Origin: Brevundimonas sp.
GTDB lineage: Bacteria; Pseudomonadota; Alphaproteobacteria; Caulobacterales; Caulobacteraceae
Assembly: GCF_027487935.1 (NCBI RefSeq)
Contig: NZ_JAIYCP010000032.1
Coordinates: forward strand, 1 to 43,256
Length of the DNA stretch: 43,256 nucleotides
Direction of reading: 5' to 3'
A program made the translations under genes and the position numbers. Positions 18,012 through 28,114 of this stretch are shown piece by piece. Under the pieces are notes generated by a model. The model had not been told where the DNA came from. It saw only the letters and a list, made by a program, of their open reading frames with translations, and ran no database searches. Position 1 is the stretch's first letter. Every line of letters starts with the position of its first letter.

Positions 18012-18761
18012 TCACGCCGCGGCCGGCAGGTATTTGTCATACCCTTCCGCCTCCAGTTGCAGCGCCAGTTCCGGTCCACCCGACGCGACGATCCGCCCGG
18101 CGGCCAGCACGTGCACCCGGTCCGGTTTGATGTAGTCCAGCAGCCGCTGATAGTGGGTGATCACCAGCATGGCACGGTCGGGACTGCGCAGGGCGTTGAC
18201 GCCTTCCGACACGATCCGCAGGGCGTCGATGTCGAGGCCGGAATCCGTCTCGTCGAGGATCAGCAGCGACGGTTCCAGCAGGGCCATCTGCAGGATCTCC
18301 ATCCGCTTCTTCTCGCCGCCCGAGAAGCCGACGTTGAGCGGCCGCTTGAGCATGTCGAAATCCATCTTCAGCGCCGCCGACGCCGCCTTGACCAGCTTCA
18401 GGAAGGCGGGGGCCGAGACCTCCTCCTCGCCCCGCGCGCGCTTCTGAGCGTTCAGCGCCGTACGCACGAAGGTCAGGGCCGGGACGCCGGGAATCTCGAT
18501 CGGATACTGGAACGACAGGAAGACGCCCTTCGCCGCGCGCTCGGCGGGCTCCAGACCCAGCAGGTCCTCGCCCTTCCACGATACGGACCCTTCGGTCGCC
18601 TCATAGCCGGGCCGCCCGGCCACGGCATAGCCCAGCGTCGACTTGCCGGCCCCGTTCGGCCCCATGATGGCGTGCACCTCGCCCGCCGGAACGTCGAGCG
18701 TCAGCCCCTTGAGGATCGGCTTGTCGCCGACGGAGACGTGGAGGTTGGAGATGGAGAGCAT
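18012..18761 (-). CDS. sufC: Fe-S cluster assembly ATPase SufC
   Basis: ABC-type ATPase of the SufBCD scaffold. 249 residues from ATG 18761 (MLSISNLHVSVGDKPILKGL). Walker A GPNGAGKSTLGYAVAG, signature FSGGEKKRMEILQMALLEP, Walker B LLILDETDSGLDIDAL and H-loop VITHYQRLLDYI are all typical. The frame is open upstream to 18854 but that part overlaps the preceding gene and lacks SufC similarity. Six bases separate it from the small membrane-protein gene. Confidence 0.97.
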   Translation of the reverse strand: MLSISNLHVSVGDKPILKGLTLDVPAGEVHAIMGPNGAGKSTLGYAVAGRPGYEATEGSVSWKGEDLLGLEPAERAAKGVFLSFQYPIEIPGVPALTFVRTALNAQKRARGEEEVSAPAFLKLVKAASAALKMDFDMLKRPLNVGFSGGEKKRMEILQMALLEPSLLILDETDSGLDIDALRIVSEGVNALRSPDRAMLVITHYQRLLDYIKPDRVHVLAAGRIVASGGPELALQLEAEGYDKYLPAAA

Positions 18762-18766
18762 TGAAT

Positions 18767-18999
18767 TCACAGGTCTGACCGCGTCGAAACGAAGCCGTTG
18801 TAGATGAGGATGAAGACGACGAGAGCGCCGAGAACGATCTGACCAGCCAGCCACTGGCCCGAACTCAGAAGGATCAGTCCAAGGCCGCCGAGAACGAGGA
18901 AACCCACCAGCCCGGCAAGCGCATAACGCCGAGCCTTCGGACCACTGGGATAGAAGTGGCCAAACCGGTTCTTCCGGAAGAAGCGTTCGTGGAAACTGC

Positions 19000-19003
<4 letters not shown>
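18767..19003 (-). CDS. Small membrane protein between sufB and sufC
   Basis: 78 residues: a basic, aromatic N-terminus ([20 protein letters not shown]), two hydrophobic helices (about 27-46 and 51-71) and a short polar tail (FVSTRSDL). No family is recognised. The ATG overlaps the sufB stop by 4 bases and sufC follows closely, so it is translated with the SUF genes. SufBCD is cytosolic, so a membrane protein here is unexpected. Confidence 0.82.
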
Positions 19004-20465
<1,462 letters not shown>

Positions 20466-20466
<1 letters not shown>

Positions 20467-21608
20467 CAGGCGTCGGCTTTCTGGCGTTCGGCGGTGCGGG
20501 CGCGATGTTTCGCATAGGCCTCGACCCAGGCGGCGGCGAACCGCTCCCAGTCGTCCCGGGTCGTGCCCCAGCCGCCCGAGACGCGCACGCCGCCGGTGGC
20601 CAGATGGTCCAGCCCCATGGCCACGATGGTCTTGGAGGGCTTGGTCTTGCCCGAGGAACAGGCGCTGCCGGCCGAGACCATGACGCCCTGCAGGTCCAGC
20701 GTGATCAGCTGCTGCGGGCTTTCCCAGCCCTCGACGGCCATGAACAGGGTGTTGGGCAGGCGCTCGGCGGCCCCGCCGATGATGATCGCCCCGGCGGCCT
20801 TGACGGTGTCAGCGGCCGCGTCGCGCCAGGCCGCATGGGCCATGGCCTCGGACAGATCGCGCGCCGCGCAATCGGCCGAGACGCCGAAGCCGGCGATGCC
20901 GGGCACATTCTCGGTGCCGGCGCGCAGCCCCCGCTCCTGCCCTGCGCCATGCAGGGTCCGGATGATCGGCGCACCGTCTTTCGAGATCAACGCGCCCACG
21001 CCCTGCGGTCCACCCAGCTTGTGGGCCGACAGGGTCAGGGTGTCGGCGCCCAGTGCCCGCATGTCGACCGGGATCTTGCCGGCCGTCTGGATGGCGTCGA
21101 CGTGCAGCCAGCCGCCGGCGGCCTGCACCATCCGCGCCGCCTCGGCGATCGGCTGGATCACGCCGCTCTCATTGTTGGCATGATGGATGGCGACCAGCGC
21201 CCGGCCGCCCGGCCGCGCCAGCGCCTCGGCCAGCCAGGCCAGATCGACGACCCCGTTCACATCGACCGGCAGGATCTCGACCGGCACGCCGCTGGCGTTC
21301 GCCGCCTCGGCCACGCACGGATGCTCGGTGGCGCTGACAATCAGCCGCTCGCAGCCCGCCGCGATGGCGCTGGCCACGGCCTGGGCATTCGATTCCGTGC
21401 CGCCGCTGGAGAATACCACCGCGGTCGGATCAGCCCCGACCAGATCGGCCACCCGCGCCCGCGCCGTCTCGACCCTTGCCCGCGCCCGTCGGCCGGCCGC
21501 ATGAACCGCATTGGGGTTGCCGCCGTCCGCGAGGGCCTCGGCCATCACAGCCTGCACCTCGGGGCGCACCAGCCCGGAGGCGTTGTAGTCCAGATACACG
21601 CCGCTCAC
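20466..21608 (-). CDS. iscS: Cysteine desulfurase, IscS/NifS type
   Basis: Second desulfurase of the operon (group I). I chose GTG 21608 as start because GTGA overlaps the iscR stop by 4 bases and the protein then begins [12 protein letters not shown], as in the family (380 residues). The PLP lysine is in [15 protein letters not shown]; the catalytic loop is [31 protein letters not shown] is the usual Asp-Gln pair around PLP. Having both an IscS-like and a SufS desulfurase in one operon is known in alphaproteobacteria; the division of labour is unclear. Confidence 0.93.
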
Positions 21609-22078
21609 GCCGCCACTCCCACTTCGGCCTCGGTCGCCCGGCGCCGCGCGCCGGTGCGGTTCATCACCACATCTTCCAGGGACACCCCGGCCAGATAGCG
21701 ATGGATCTCGTCGCCGAGGTCCTCCCACAGATTGTGGGTGATGCAGCGCTCGCCGGCCATCATACAGCCCTTGGGCGAGGAATGGCCGATGCAGCGGGTG
21801 GCGCGGATCGGCTCATCGACGGCCAGCACGATCTCGGCCACCACCGTCTCTCGCGCACCCTTGGCCAACCGGTAACCGCCGCCAGGCCCGCGCACGCTCT
21901 GCACCAGACCGCTCTTCCGCAGCCGCGCGAACAGCTGTTCCAGATAGCTCAGCGAAATCTCCTGACGCGCGGCAATTTCGGCCAACGAAACGGCCCGGGC
22001 ACCACCCTCGCCCTGCCCGTTGCGGGCCAGATCAGCCATCGCCATTACGGCGTATCGTCCCTTGGTCGACAGGCGCAT
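21605..22078 (-). CDS. iscR: Rrf2 family Fe-S-sensing regulator IscR
   Basis: Transcription regulator that senses Fe-S status through its own cluster and represses or activates Fe-S assembly genes. 157 residues: N-terminal winged helix (MRLSTKGRYAVMAMADLA; QEISLSYLEQLFARLRKSGL; VRGPGGGYRLAKG) and a cysteine region with three Cys (RCIGHSSPKGCMMAGERC) followed by the conserved THNLW. It is the first gene of the suf-met run, so it probably autoregulates the whole operon. Confidence 0.95.
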   Translation of the reverse strand: MRLSTKGRYAVMAMADLARNGQGEGGARAVSLAEIAARQEISLSYLEQLFARLRKSGLVQSVRGPGGGYRLAKGARETVVAEIVLAVDEPIRATRCIGHSSPKGCMMAGERCITHNLWEDLGDEIHRYLAGVSLEDVVMNRTGARRRATEAEVGVAA

Positions 22079-22160
22079 CGTCCACCTTCAAAAATCGCGC
22101 GCTTTTCGGGGGTCCTGTGCTAGAACCCGCGCCTTCGCAAAGGCGTCGGCGCGCACGGGG

Positions 22161-22193
22161 GACTTAGAAAGTCCTACCCCTGCAGTCAAGTAT
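22161..22193 (-). promoter_or_regulatory. Predicted iscR-suf promoter with an IscR half-site
   Basis: On the minus strand TTGACTG (22189-22183), 14 bases, TCTAAGTC (22168-22161) fits the Caulobacter promoter form. The -35 is embedded in ATACTTGACT, identical to the left half of the E. coli type 1 IscR box; the right half (GTAGGACTTT) fits poorly. An operator overlapping the -35 would suit autorepression. Confidence 0.5.
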
Positions 22194-22236
22194 TACGCAG
22201 TTGCGAAATGACAGTTGAACACGGAATTCGACGCAT

Positions 22237-22887
22237 ATGCCTGAAGTCATCCTGCCCGGCGCCTCTGGCCGTATCGAAGGCCGCTATTCGCCCGGCAAAC
22301 GCCCGAACGCGCCGATCGCCCTGATCCTGCATCCGCACCCCAAGGCGAACGGGCATATGAACAACCCGGTCACCGTGACCCTGTACCAGCTGTTCCAGAA
22401 GCGCGGCTTCGCGACGCTGCGCTACAACAGCCGCGGCGTCGGCAAGTCGCAGGGCGAGTTCGACTCCGGCATCGGCGAACTGGCCGACGCGGCCACCGCC
22501 CTCGACTGGCTCCAGTCCAACAATCCCGGGGCCTCCCAGACCTGGGTCGCCGGCTATCAGTTCGGGGCCTATATCGGTATGCAGCTGCTGATGCGCCGCC
22601 CGGAGACCGACGGCTTCATCTCGGTGTCGCCCCCATCGAACATGTACGACTTCAGCTTCCTGGCCCCCTGCCCGGCCTCGGGCCTGTTCCTGCACGGCAC
22701 CAATGACACCGTCGTCCCGCCGGTCGAGGTCGAGCGCGTGGTCAACAAGCTGCGCACCCAGAAGGGCATCATCATCGACTATGAGCTGGAAGAGGGCGCG
22801 ACCCATTTCTGGCAGGACCACATCGGTGCCGTGGACACCCGCGTCGGGGCCTATCTGGACAAGCGGCTGACGGAAAAGCCGGCGTAA
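22237..22887 (+). CDS. Alpha/beta-hydrolase fold protein with nucleophile position replaced
   Basis: 216 residues, COG2945-like. The fold is clear: LILHPHPKANGHMNNPV (oxyanion region), GFATLRYNSRGVGKSQGEF, acid residue in LHGTNDTVVPP (Asp157) and His190 in GATHFW. At the nucleophile elbow, where GxSxG is expected, the sequence is AGYQFGAYIG: Gln108 stands where the serine should be. The Asp and His remain. It is therefore either a catalytically altered enzyme or a binding protein. Divergent from iscR with a 158-base shared intergenic region. Confidence 0.85.
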   Translation: MPEVILPGASGRIEGRYSPGKRPNAPIALILHPHPKANGHMNNPVTVTLYQLFQKRGFATLRYNSRGVGKSQGEFDSGIGELADAATALDWLQSNNPGASQTWVAGYQFGAYIGMQLLMRRPETDGFISVSPPSNMYDFSFLAPCPASGLFLHGTNDTVVPPVEVERVVNKLRTQKGIIIDYELEEGATHFWQDHIGAVDTRVGAYLDKRLTEKPA

Positions 22888-22900
22888 GGCTCCCCCTGTT

Positions 22901-23035
22901 CCGCTCATCCCCGCGAAAGCGGGGACCCAGTTCTTGGGGTGATAAAGCGGGGCGTAGGATCCGCCTACCTTCAGTCCTGAAACACCGGCGTCACGCTGGA
23001 CAGGACTAGGTCCCCGCTTTCGCGGGGATGAGCGG
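22901..23035. repeat. Palindromic intergenic element with 27-bp perfect arms
   Basis: The arm at 22901-22927 (CCGCTCATCCCCGCGAAAGC...) is the perfect reverse complement of 23009-23035. Each arm contains its own hairpin: CCCCGC-GAAA-GCGGGG on the left, a GNRA-type loop, and CCCCGC-TTTC-GCGGGG on the right. It lies between convergent genes (hydrolase and muramidase) and may serve as a transcription barrier; it looks like a repeated element family, different from the one in sufCD. Confidence 0.8.
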
Positions 23036-23045
23036 GATTATGGGC

Positions 23046-24248
23046 TCAATACAGCAGGTATGGCTTCCGCAGCTCCACCCACGCCGCCTCGTCAGGCCCC
23101 GCCAGCGCCTCCAGATCGGCCGGCGTCGCCGCCGGATCATCGACCCATTCGCGCAGCCCCGGCCCGCCGTTGATCACATCTATGGCCAGCTTGTCGAAGA
23201 CGTATTCGTACGGAAAATCCCGCCACAGGGCGTAGTCCGGATACAGCCGCCGGATCGCCTTGAACCCCAGCGCCTGCAGCCGCCAGGGCAGGAACGCGGC
23301 ATGCTCATAGGCCGGGTCGTCGACATGGATCTGCACGCCGTTGCACAGCTGGTGCAAGTGTTTGTGGAAGGTCGGCTCGAACCAGCAGTCGCGCAGCACG
23401 CAGCCCTTCAGCCACTGCGGCGCGAAGGCCTGCATCTCCGCGATCACCGCCCGGGCGTCGATGTCCGGCGCCCCGAACAGCTCCAGCGGCCGCGTCGTGC
23501 CCCGGCCCTCGGACAGGGTCGTCCCCTCCAGCATCACCGTCCCGGCATAGGCCCGCGCCATCCACAGGTTGGCGGCGTTGGGGCTGGGGTTGATCCAGCT
23601 GCGCTCGCCGATAGGCCAGCCGAAGCCCGGCCCCTGATCCGGTGCCCAGCCCTGCATCTCGATGACCCGGTATTCCACATCCAGCTTGAAGTGGTCGATG
23701 AACCAGCGGCCCATCTCACCCAGGGTCATGCCGTGCCGCATCGGCATCGGCCCGGCCCCGACGAAACTCTCCCAGCCCGGCAGCAGGGTCGTGCCCTCCA
23801 CGGGCCGCCCGGCGGGGTTGGGCCGGTCCAGCACCCAGACCGCCTTGCCGTGCTTCGCCGACTCTTCCAGCACATAGAGCAGCGTCGTCACGAAGGTGTA
23901 GATCCGGCAGCCCAGGTCCTGCATGTCGACCAGCAGGACGTCGAACGTCCCCATCGCCTGGCCGGTGGGCCGCCGCACCTCGCCATAGAGGCTGAAGACC
24001 GGAATGCCGTGCCGCGGATCGGTGAAGTCCGGGCTCTCCATCATATTGTCCTGCAGGTCGCCGCGCATGCCATGCTGCGGTCCGAACGCCGCCGTGACGT
24101 TCAGGTCGGGACAGGCCTTCAGGGCGTCGAGCGAATGCGTCAGGTCCGCCGTCACCGAGGCCGGATGGCCCAGCAGGGCGACGCGCCTTCCCTTCAGCGC
24201 GTCCCGCAGCTCGGGCTCGGACAGCAGGCGGTCGATGCCGAATTTCAT
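23046..24248 (-). CDS. DUF1343 protein, exo-beta-N-acetylmuramidase (NamZ-like)
   Basis: 400 residues. The DUF1343 family includes NamZ, which cleaves terminal MurNAc from peptidoglycan fragments. Features are GIDRLLSEPELRDALKGRRV, FGPQHGMRGDLQDNM with DPRHGIPVFSLYGE, VDMQDLGCRIYTFV and DRPNPAGRPVEG. No signal peptide is visible, so it would act in the cytosol, in cell-wall recycling, unless exported otherwise. The start codon overlaps the stop of the DOMON-like gene in an ATGA. Confidence 0.88.
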   Translation of the reverse strand: MKFGIDRLLSEPELRDALKGRRVALLGHPASVTADLTHSLDALKACPDLNVTAAFGPQHGMRGDLQDNMMESPDFTDPRHGIPVFSLYGEVRRPTGQAMGTFDVLLVDMQDLGCRIYTFVTTLLYVLEESAKHGKAVWVLDRPNPAGRPVEGTTLLPGWESFVGAGPMPMRHGMTLGEMGRWFIDHFKLDVEYRVIEMQGWAPDQGPGFGWPIGERSWINPSPNAANLWMARAYAGTVMLEGTTLSEGRGTTRPLELFGAPDIDARAVIAEMQAFAPQWLKGCVLRDCWFEPTFHKHLHQLCNGVQIHVDDPAYEHAAFLPWRLQALGFKAIRRLYPDYALWRDFPYEYVFDKLAIDVINGGPGLREWVDDPAATPADLEALAGPDEAAWVELRKPYLLY

Positions 24249-24781
24249 GGCTTCCCCAGCACAGGCGACTTCAGGGCGAACGATTCAGGATGGTGGAAGT
24301 CCGGCTTATCCGATGGATGATTGAGCGCCCACCAGGATTTCGCTCCGCCGACGGTTTCGATCACCGCTGAAAGCCCGATGGCGTCCAGATGCGGCCACTC
24401 GTTCCAGAAGAGGATGGCCGTGAGCTCGAATCCTCCTTCGCTCTTCTCAAAGGTGATCCGGGGTTCGCCCACATTGAGATCGGCCATGTCGGCCCGGTAG
24501 CCGGAGAAACCGTAGGCGGCCCATGCCATCGAGGGCGACAGGTTAAACTCGGCGTAGCTCCGGTCCTGGCGTCGGCCGAAGACCTCGCAACAGGTGTGTT
24601 TCCAGAGCTCGTCGCGGCGCCCGCCGCCCGCTGCGGGAAGGACAATGCCGTCGCTGAACCCTGACGCACGAAACACCACATGGATCCACGAGCGTCCTTC
24701 CCAATCGACCTCGACGTCGATCCGCCCCGCGAGCGGCTCAGTCGTGTCGGGGTATGGAACAAGGGCCCGCTCGAATTGCAT
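24245..24781 (-). CDS. DOMON-like domain protein of unknown function
   Basis: 178 residues of mainly beta-strand character, resembling proteins annotated as DOMON-like in Caulobacterales: WKHTCCEVFGRR, SYAEFNLSPSMAWAAYGFSGYR and a C-terminal WWALNHPSDKPDFHHPESF. DOMON-type domains bind sugars or heme, but the ligand here is unknown. No signal peptide. It forms a two-gene operon with the NamZ-like gene. Confidence 0.75.
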   Translation of the reverse strand: MQFERALVPYPDTTEPLAGRIDVEVDWEGRSWIHVVFRASGFSDGIVLPAAGGGRRDELWKHTCCEVFGRRQDRSYAEFNLSPSMAWAAYGFSGYRADMADLNVGEPRITFEKSEGGFELTAILFWNEWPHLDAIGLSAVIETVGGAKSWWALNHPSDKPDFHHPESFALKSPVLGKP

Positions 24782-24844
24782 ATCCTCTCGATAGCGCGGG
24801 TCGCTTCCGGGTCAAACGTCGAAACTCTCTCGCCCGTCTGAGCC

Positions 24845-24874
24845 TTGACCGCTGCGCCGCCCAGGTCCTATCCA
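24845..24874 (+). promoter_or_regulatory. Predicted tyrS promoter
   Basis: TTGACC (24845-24850), an 18-base spacer, TATCCA (24869-24874). The start site would fall near 24880-24882, that is on the ATG of a short ORF (24881), so that ORF could be read from a leaderless end. Prediction only. Confidence 0.45.
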
Positions 24875-24880
24875 AACCAC

Positions 24881-24931
24881 ATGATCGCCGCCCGCGCCCT
24901 TTCCGGCCTGTATTACCGCCCCTCGATCTGA
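24881..24931 (+). CDS. Possible tyrS leader peptide with tandem Tyr codons
   Basis: A 16-codon [19 protein letters not shown], ends 85 bases before tyrS. Two adjacent Tyr codons (TAT TAC, 24911-24916) lie in the position expected of an amino-acid-sensing leader. A 7-bp hairpin (CGCGCCG 24951-24957, CGGCGCG 24965-24971) follows, but there is no T-run. Chance is a real possibility with an ORF this short. Confidence 0.35.
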   Translation: MIAARALSGLYYRPSI

Positions 24932-25016
24932 CGAGCGGCCAGCGAACACACGCGCCGCCCACACCGGCGCGCAAACTCCCATGACGCCCGCCGGCATCCC
25001 TGCTAACGGAGCCGCC

Positions 25017-26279
25017 ATGAGCGACCAGATTTTCAAGTCCGACTTCCTGCAAACCCTCCAGGCGCGCGGCTACATCCATCAGATCACCCACCCGGCGGAG
25101 CTGGATGCCGCGGCGGCGACGGGCGTTGTGACGGGCTACATCGGCTTCGACGCCACGGCGCCGTCGCTGCATGTCGGCAGCCTGATCCAGATCATGATGC
25201 TGCGCCGGCTCCAGCAGGCCGGTGGCAAGCCTATCGTCCTGATGGGCGGCGGCACGACCAAGGTCGGCGATCCGACCGGCAAGGACGCCTCGCGGCCCCA
25301 GCTGACCGACGAAACCATCCAGGCCAACATCGCCTCCATCAAGACGGTGTTCGAGAAATTCCTGACCTTCGGCGACGGCCCGACCGATGCGGTCATGGTC
25401 GACAATGACGCCTGGCTGTCGACCTACGGCTATGTCGAATTCCTGCGAGAGTACGGCACGCATTTCACCATCAACCGGATGCTGGCCTTCGACTCGGTCA
25501 AGCTGCGGCTGGAACGCGAACAGCCGATGACCTTCCTCGAGTTCAACTACATGCTGATGCAATCGGTGGACTTCCTCGAGCTGAACCGCGCCCGCGGCTG
25601 CACCCTGCAGATGGGCGGGTCGGACCAGTGGGGCAACATCGTCTCGGGCGTCGACCTGGTACGCCGCGTGGACCAGAAGGCCGCCTTCGGCCTGACAACG
25701 CCGCTGCTGACGACAGCCTCGGGCGGCAAGATGGGCAAGACAGCCCAGGGCGCAGTGTGGCTGAACGCCGAACAGCTCAGCCCGTACGACTACTGGCAGT
25801 TCTGGCGCAACGCCGACGACGCCGACGTGGGCAGATTCCTGCGATTGTTCACCGACCTGCCGCTCGACGAGATCGCCCGACTGGAGGCGCTGGAAGGGGC
25901 CGGCATAAACGACGCCAAGAAGACCCTGGCCGACGCCGCCACGACCATGCTGCACGGCGCTGACGCAGCCGCCACGGCCCGCGCCGCTGCAGAGGGGGCC
26001 TTCGAGCGCGGCACCCTGTCCGCCGACCTGCCCACCGTCGAACTGCCGCATGACGAAGTGATCGGCGCCATGATCGCCGCCGTGACCACAAGGGCCGGGC
26101 TGACCGCCTCCAACGGCGAGGCCCGCCGGCTCGCCCAGGGCGGCGGCCTGCGCCTGAACGATGCAGCCATCGCCGACGGTGCCCGGCTGATCGAGGCGTC
26201 CGACGTCAATGCCGACGGTGTGCTGAAACTGGCCGCCGGCAAGAAGAAGATCGTCCTGGTCAAACCCATCCAGTCCTAG
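25017..26279 (+). CDS. tyrS: Tyrosyl-tRNA synthetase
   Basis: Class I synthetase charging tRNA-Tyr. 420 residues from ATG 25017 ([19 protein letters not shown]) with ACGGA before it; an in-frame ATG at 24981 gives 12 extra, unlikely residues. HIGH-type motif [22 protein letters not shown] for the Tyr pocket, [14 protein letters not shown], and KMSKS-type motif KMGKT. A C-terminal S4-like RNA-binding domain occupies the last 70 or so residues ([20 protein letters not shown]). Confidence 0.97.
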   Translation: MSDQIFKSDFLQTLQARGYIHQITHPAELDAAAATGVVTGYIGFDATAPSLHVGSLIQIMMLRRLQQAGGKPIVLMGGGTTKVGDPTGKDASRPQLTDETIQANIASIKTVFEKFLTFGDGPTDAVMVDNDAWLSTYGYVEFLREYGTHFTINRMLAFDSVKLRLEREQPMTFLEFNYMLMQSVDFLELNRARGCTLQMGGSDQWGNIVSGVDLVRRVDQKAAFGLTTPLLTTASGGKMGKTAQGAVWLNAEQLSPYDYWQFWRNADDADVGRFLRLFTDLPLDEIARLEALEGAGINDAKKTLADAATTMLHGADAAATARAAAEGAFERGTLSADLPTVELPHDEVIGAMIAAVTTRAGLTASNGEARRLAQGGGLRLNDAAIADGARLIEASDVNADGVLKLAAGKKKIVLVKPIQS

Positions 26280-26290
26280 AGAGACCTGAA

Positions 26291-26758
26291 ATGCCTGATG
26301 TTACTGAGGGTTCGAAGGCCCCCGCCTTCGACATGGCGACCGCCGATGGCGGACGGGTCTCGCTGGATGCCCTGAAAGGCCGCAAGGTCGTGCTCTATTT
26401 CTACCCCAAGGCCGATACGCCGGGCTGTACGACCGAAAGCCAGGACTTCTCGGCCCTGATTGCGGACTTCGAGCAGATCGGCACGACCGTCATCGGTGTG
26501 TCCCGTGATCCGGTGAAGAAGCTCGACCGCTTCAAGGCCAAACACGATCTCAAGGTCGTCCTCGCCTCTGATGAACCGGAGGACGTGACGGAGGCCTTCG
26601 GCGTCTGGGTCGAGAAAACGCTTTACGGTCGCGCCTATATGGGCATCGAGCGAGCCACATTCCTGATCGACGGTACGGGCGTCGTTCGGCGGGTCTGGCG
26701 CAAGGTGTCAGTCAAGAACCACGCGGCGGAAGTCTTGGCGGCCACAAGATCGCTCTGA
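26291..26758 (+). CDS. bcp: Thioredoxin-dependent thiol peroxidase (BCP/PrxQ family)
   Basis: Reduces hydroperoxides in the cytosol. 155 residues; peroxidatic Cys46 in KADTPGCTTES. The resolving cysteine usual five residues later in E. coli BCP is absent (Gln51 here), and there is no other cysteine in the protein, so this looks like a 1-Cys form. Other features: GKKVVLYFYP-like strand (RKVVLYFYPK) and IERATFLIDGTGVVRRVWR. It starts 11 bases after tyrS with GAGAGA before the ATG, so probably one transcript. Confidence 0.93.
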   Translation: MPDVTEGSKAPAFDMATADGGRVSLDALKGRKVVLYFYPKADTPGCTTESQDFSALIADFEQIGTTVIGVSRDPVKKLDRFKAKHDLKVVLASDEPEDVTEAFGVWVEKTLYGRAYMGIERATFLIDGTGVVRRVWRKVSVKNHAAEVLAATRSL

Positions 26759-26881
26759 TCACGGGACGATCCGGCCCCCGGCAACGGGTTAACTGTCGTT
26801 ACGTAGATTCGCGAACTCGCCTGTCAAGCGAGTCTGGGAGGCGAATACCCACGTTATTCGCGCTTGGGCAGTTCAGGATGG

Positions 26882-26896
26882 TTAACAAGTTGTGAA
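26882..26896 (+). promoter_or_regulatory. CtrA-like box upstream of the M23-bactofilin genes
   Basis: TTAA-CAAGTTG-TGAA (26882-26896) is one base from TTAA-N7-TTAA in the second half. It lies 81 bases before the M23 start. Weak evidence alone. Confidence 0.2.
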
Positions 26897-26962
26897 CAGA
26901 CTTGTCCCGGGACTGCAGCATGGCGCATAACCCTTCGTCCTACGTTCTGGGGGCGTTGCGTA

Positions 26963-28114
26963 ATGACCGTGCAAGAGCCGTCTGTCCGGCCGTCTCTGAT
27001 CGGAACCTGGTTTCCGACCCGATATCTGTATCTGCGCGATGGCGACTCCGTCCGCGCCTGGGCACTCACGCCCGGCAAGCAGGCGGTGGGGGCCTTGGCC
27101 GCTGTCCTGCTGGGTGGCTGGACCCTCCTGGCCTCCGGCAGCATGATCTTCGACATGGTGGCGCAGAGCAGGGCGGACCGCACCGTCGCCAGCGCTCGCG
27201 CCGCCTCGGAACGGATGAACGCCGACCTGCAGGCCCGGCTGGACAGCGCCGTGGTGCGCATGACCGCCACGACCGGCTCGCTCGACGAAATGGCCCAGAT
27301 GGTCGAACGCCGCCATGCGGCCCTGACCCAGGTGATGGGCATGTTCCGCGGCGTCGAGGGTGCCGAACAGGCCCTGCGGCCTGCGCCGGCCCTCAATCCC
27401 GACCGCTCGTCGCCAGTCCAGCGCATGATCGCCGTGCGGATGGATCAGGAGCGACTGATCGCCCGGGCCGAAACCGAGGCCCAGACCCGCGCTGAACGAC
27501 TGCGTCTGGCTTTCCGACTGGCTGGACTGAACCCGGCGGCCTACACGCCTCATGATACGGCCCTTGGTGGACCACTGGTTGAGGCCCGCGACCCACGGGC
27601 CCTGGCGGCTGTGCTGGACGTGGATGAAGCCTTCGCCGTGCGCATTCGCCACGCCGCTGACAACCTCTCCGACATGCGGTCCCTGGCCAGCGCCGCCGAG
27701 GGTATGCCCTTCCACCGCCCGACCCAGGCCCGCACGACTTCGGGCTTCGGTGTTCGCTTCGACCCGTTCAACGGCCGCCCTGCCCTGCATCAGGGTCAGG
27801 ACTTCGCCGCGCCGCTCAACACGCCGATCTACGCCCCGGCTCCGGGAACCGTGTCTTTTGTCGGAGTTCGTTCAGGGTATGGCAACACCGTTGAGATAGA
27901 CCATGGTCGCGGTTTCAAGACGCGCTACGCCCACCTGAATGCCACTGCTGTCCGAGCCGGGCAGCGGATCAAACTCGGTCAGCCTGTCGGCGCCATGGGA
28001 ACCACCGGACGCTCCACGGGCGTGCATCTGCATTATGAAGTGTGGATGAACGGCCGACCTCAAAACCCCGCCCGCTTCATGAGAGCCGGAGACCAACTTG
28101 TTCAACAAGACTAA
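26963..28114 (+). CDS. Membrane-anchored M23 (LytM) endopeptidase
   Basis: Peptidoglycan endopeptidase partner of a bactofilin. 383 residues from ATG 26963 (MTVQEPSVRPSLIG): short cytosolic N-terminus, one membrane helix (about 41-64), a long charged helical/coiled-coil segment (70-200), and a C-terminal LytM domain with zinc ligands His276 and Asp280 (HQGQDF) and His355/His357 (HLHYEVW). All catalytic residues are present. Its 3' end overlaps the bactofilin start by 17 bases. The LmdC-BacA pair of stalked and budding relatives has the same arrangement. Confidence 0.9.
   Translation: MTVQEPSVRPSLIGTWFPTRYLYLRDGDSVRAWALTPGKQAVGALAAVLLGGWTLLASGSMIFDMVAQSRADRTVASARAASERMNADLQARLDSAVVRMTATTGSLDEMAQMVERRHAALTQVMGMFRGVEGAEQALRPAPALNPDRSSPVQRMIAVRMDQERLIARAETEAQTRAERLRLAFRLAGLNPAAYTPHDTALGGPLVEARDPRALAAVLDVDEAFAVRIRHAADNLSDMRSLASAAEGMPFHRPTQARTTSGFGVRFDPFNGRPALHQGQDFAAPLNTPIYAPAPGTVSFVGVRSGYGNTVEIDHGRGFKTRYAHLNATAVRAGQRIKLGQPVGAMGTTGRSTGVHLHYEVWMNGRPQNPARFMRAGDQLVQQD

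Noticed and set aside
17849..18079. N-terminal extension of sufD (frame open to 18079)
   Set aside because: It translates the palindromic repeat and the end of sufC; the resulting peptide (with LLPQGEKG) is a repeat artefact, and MSLAIDLRDP at 17848 is a natural start.
26785..26800. CtrA site TTAACTGTCGTTAC
   Set aside because: Half-site spacing is 6 rather than 7 bases and the second half is TTAC.
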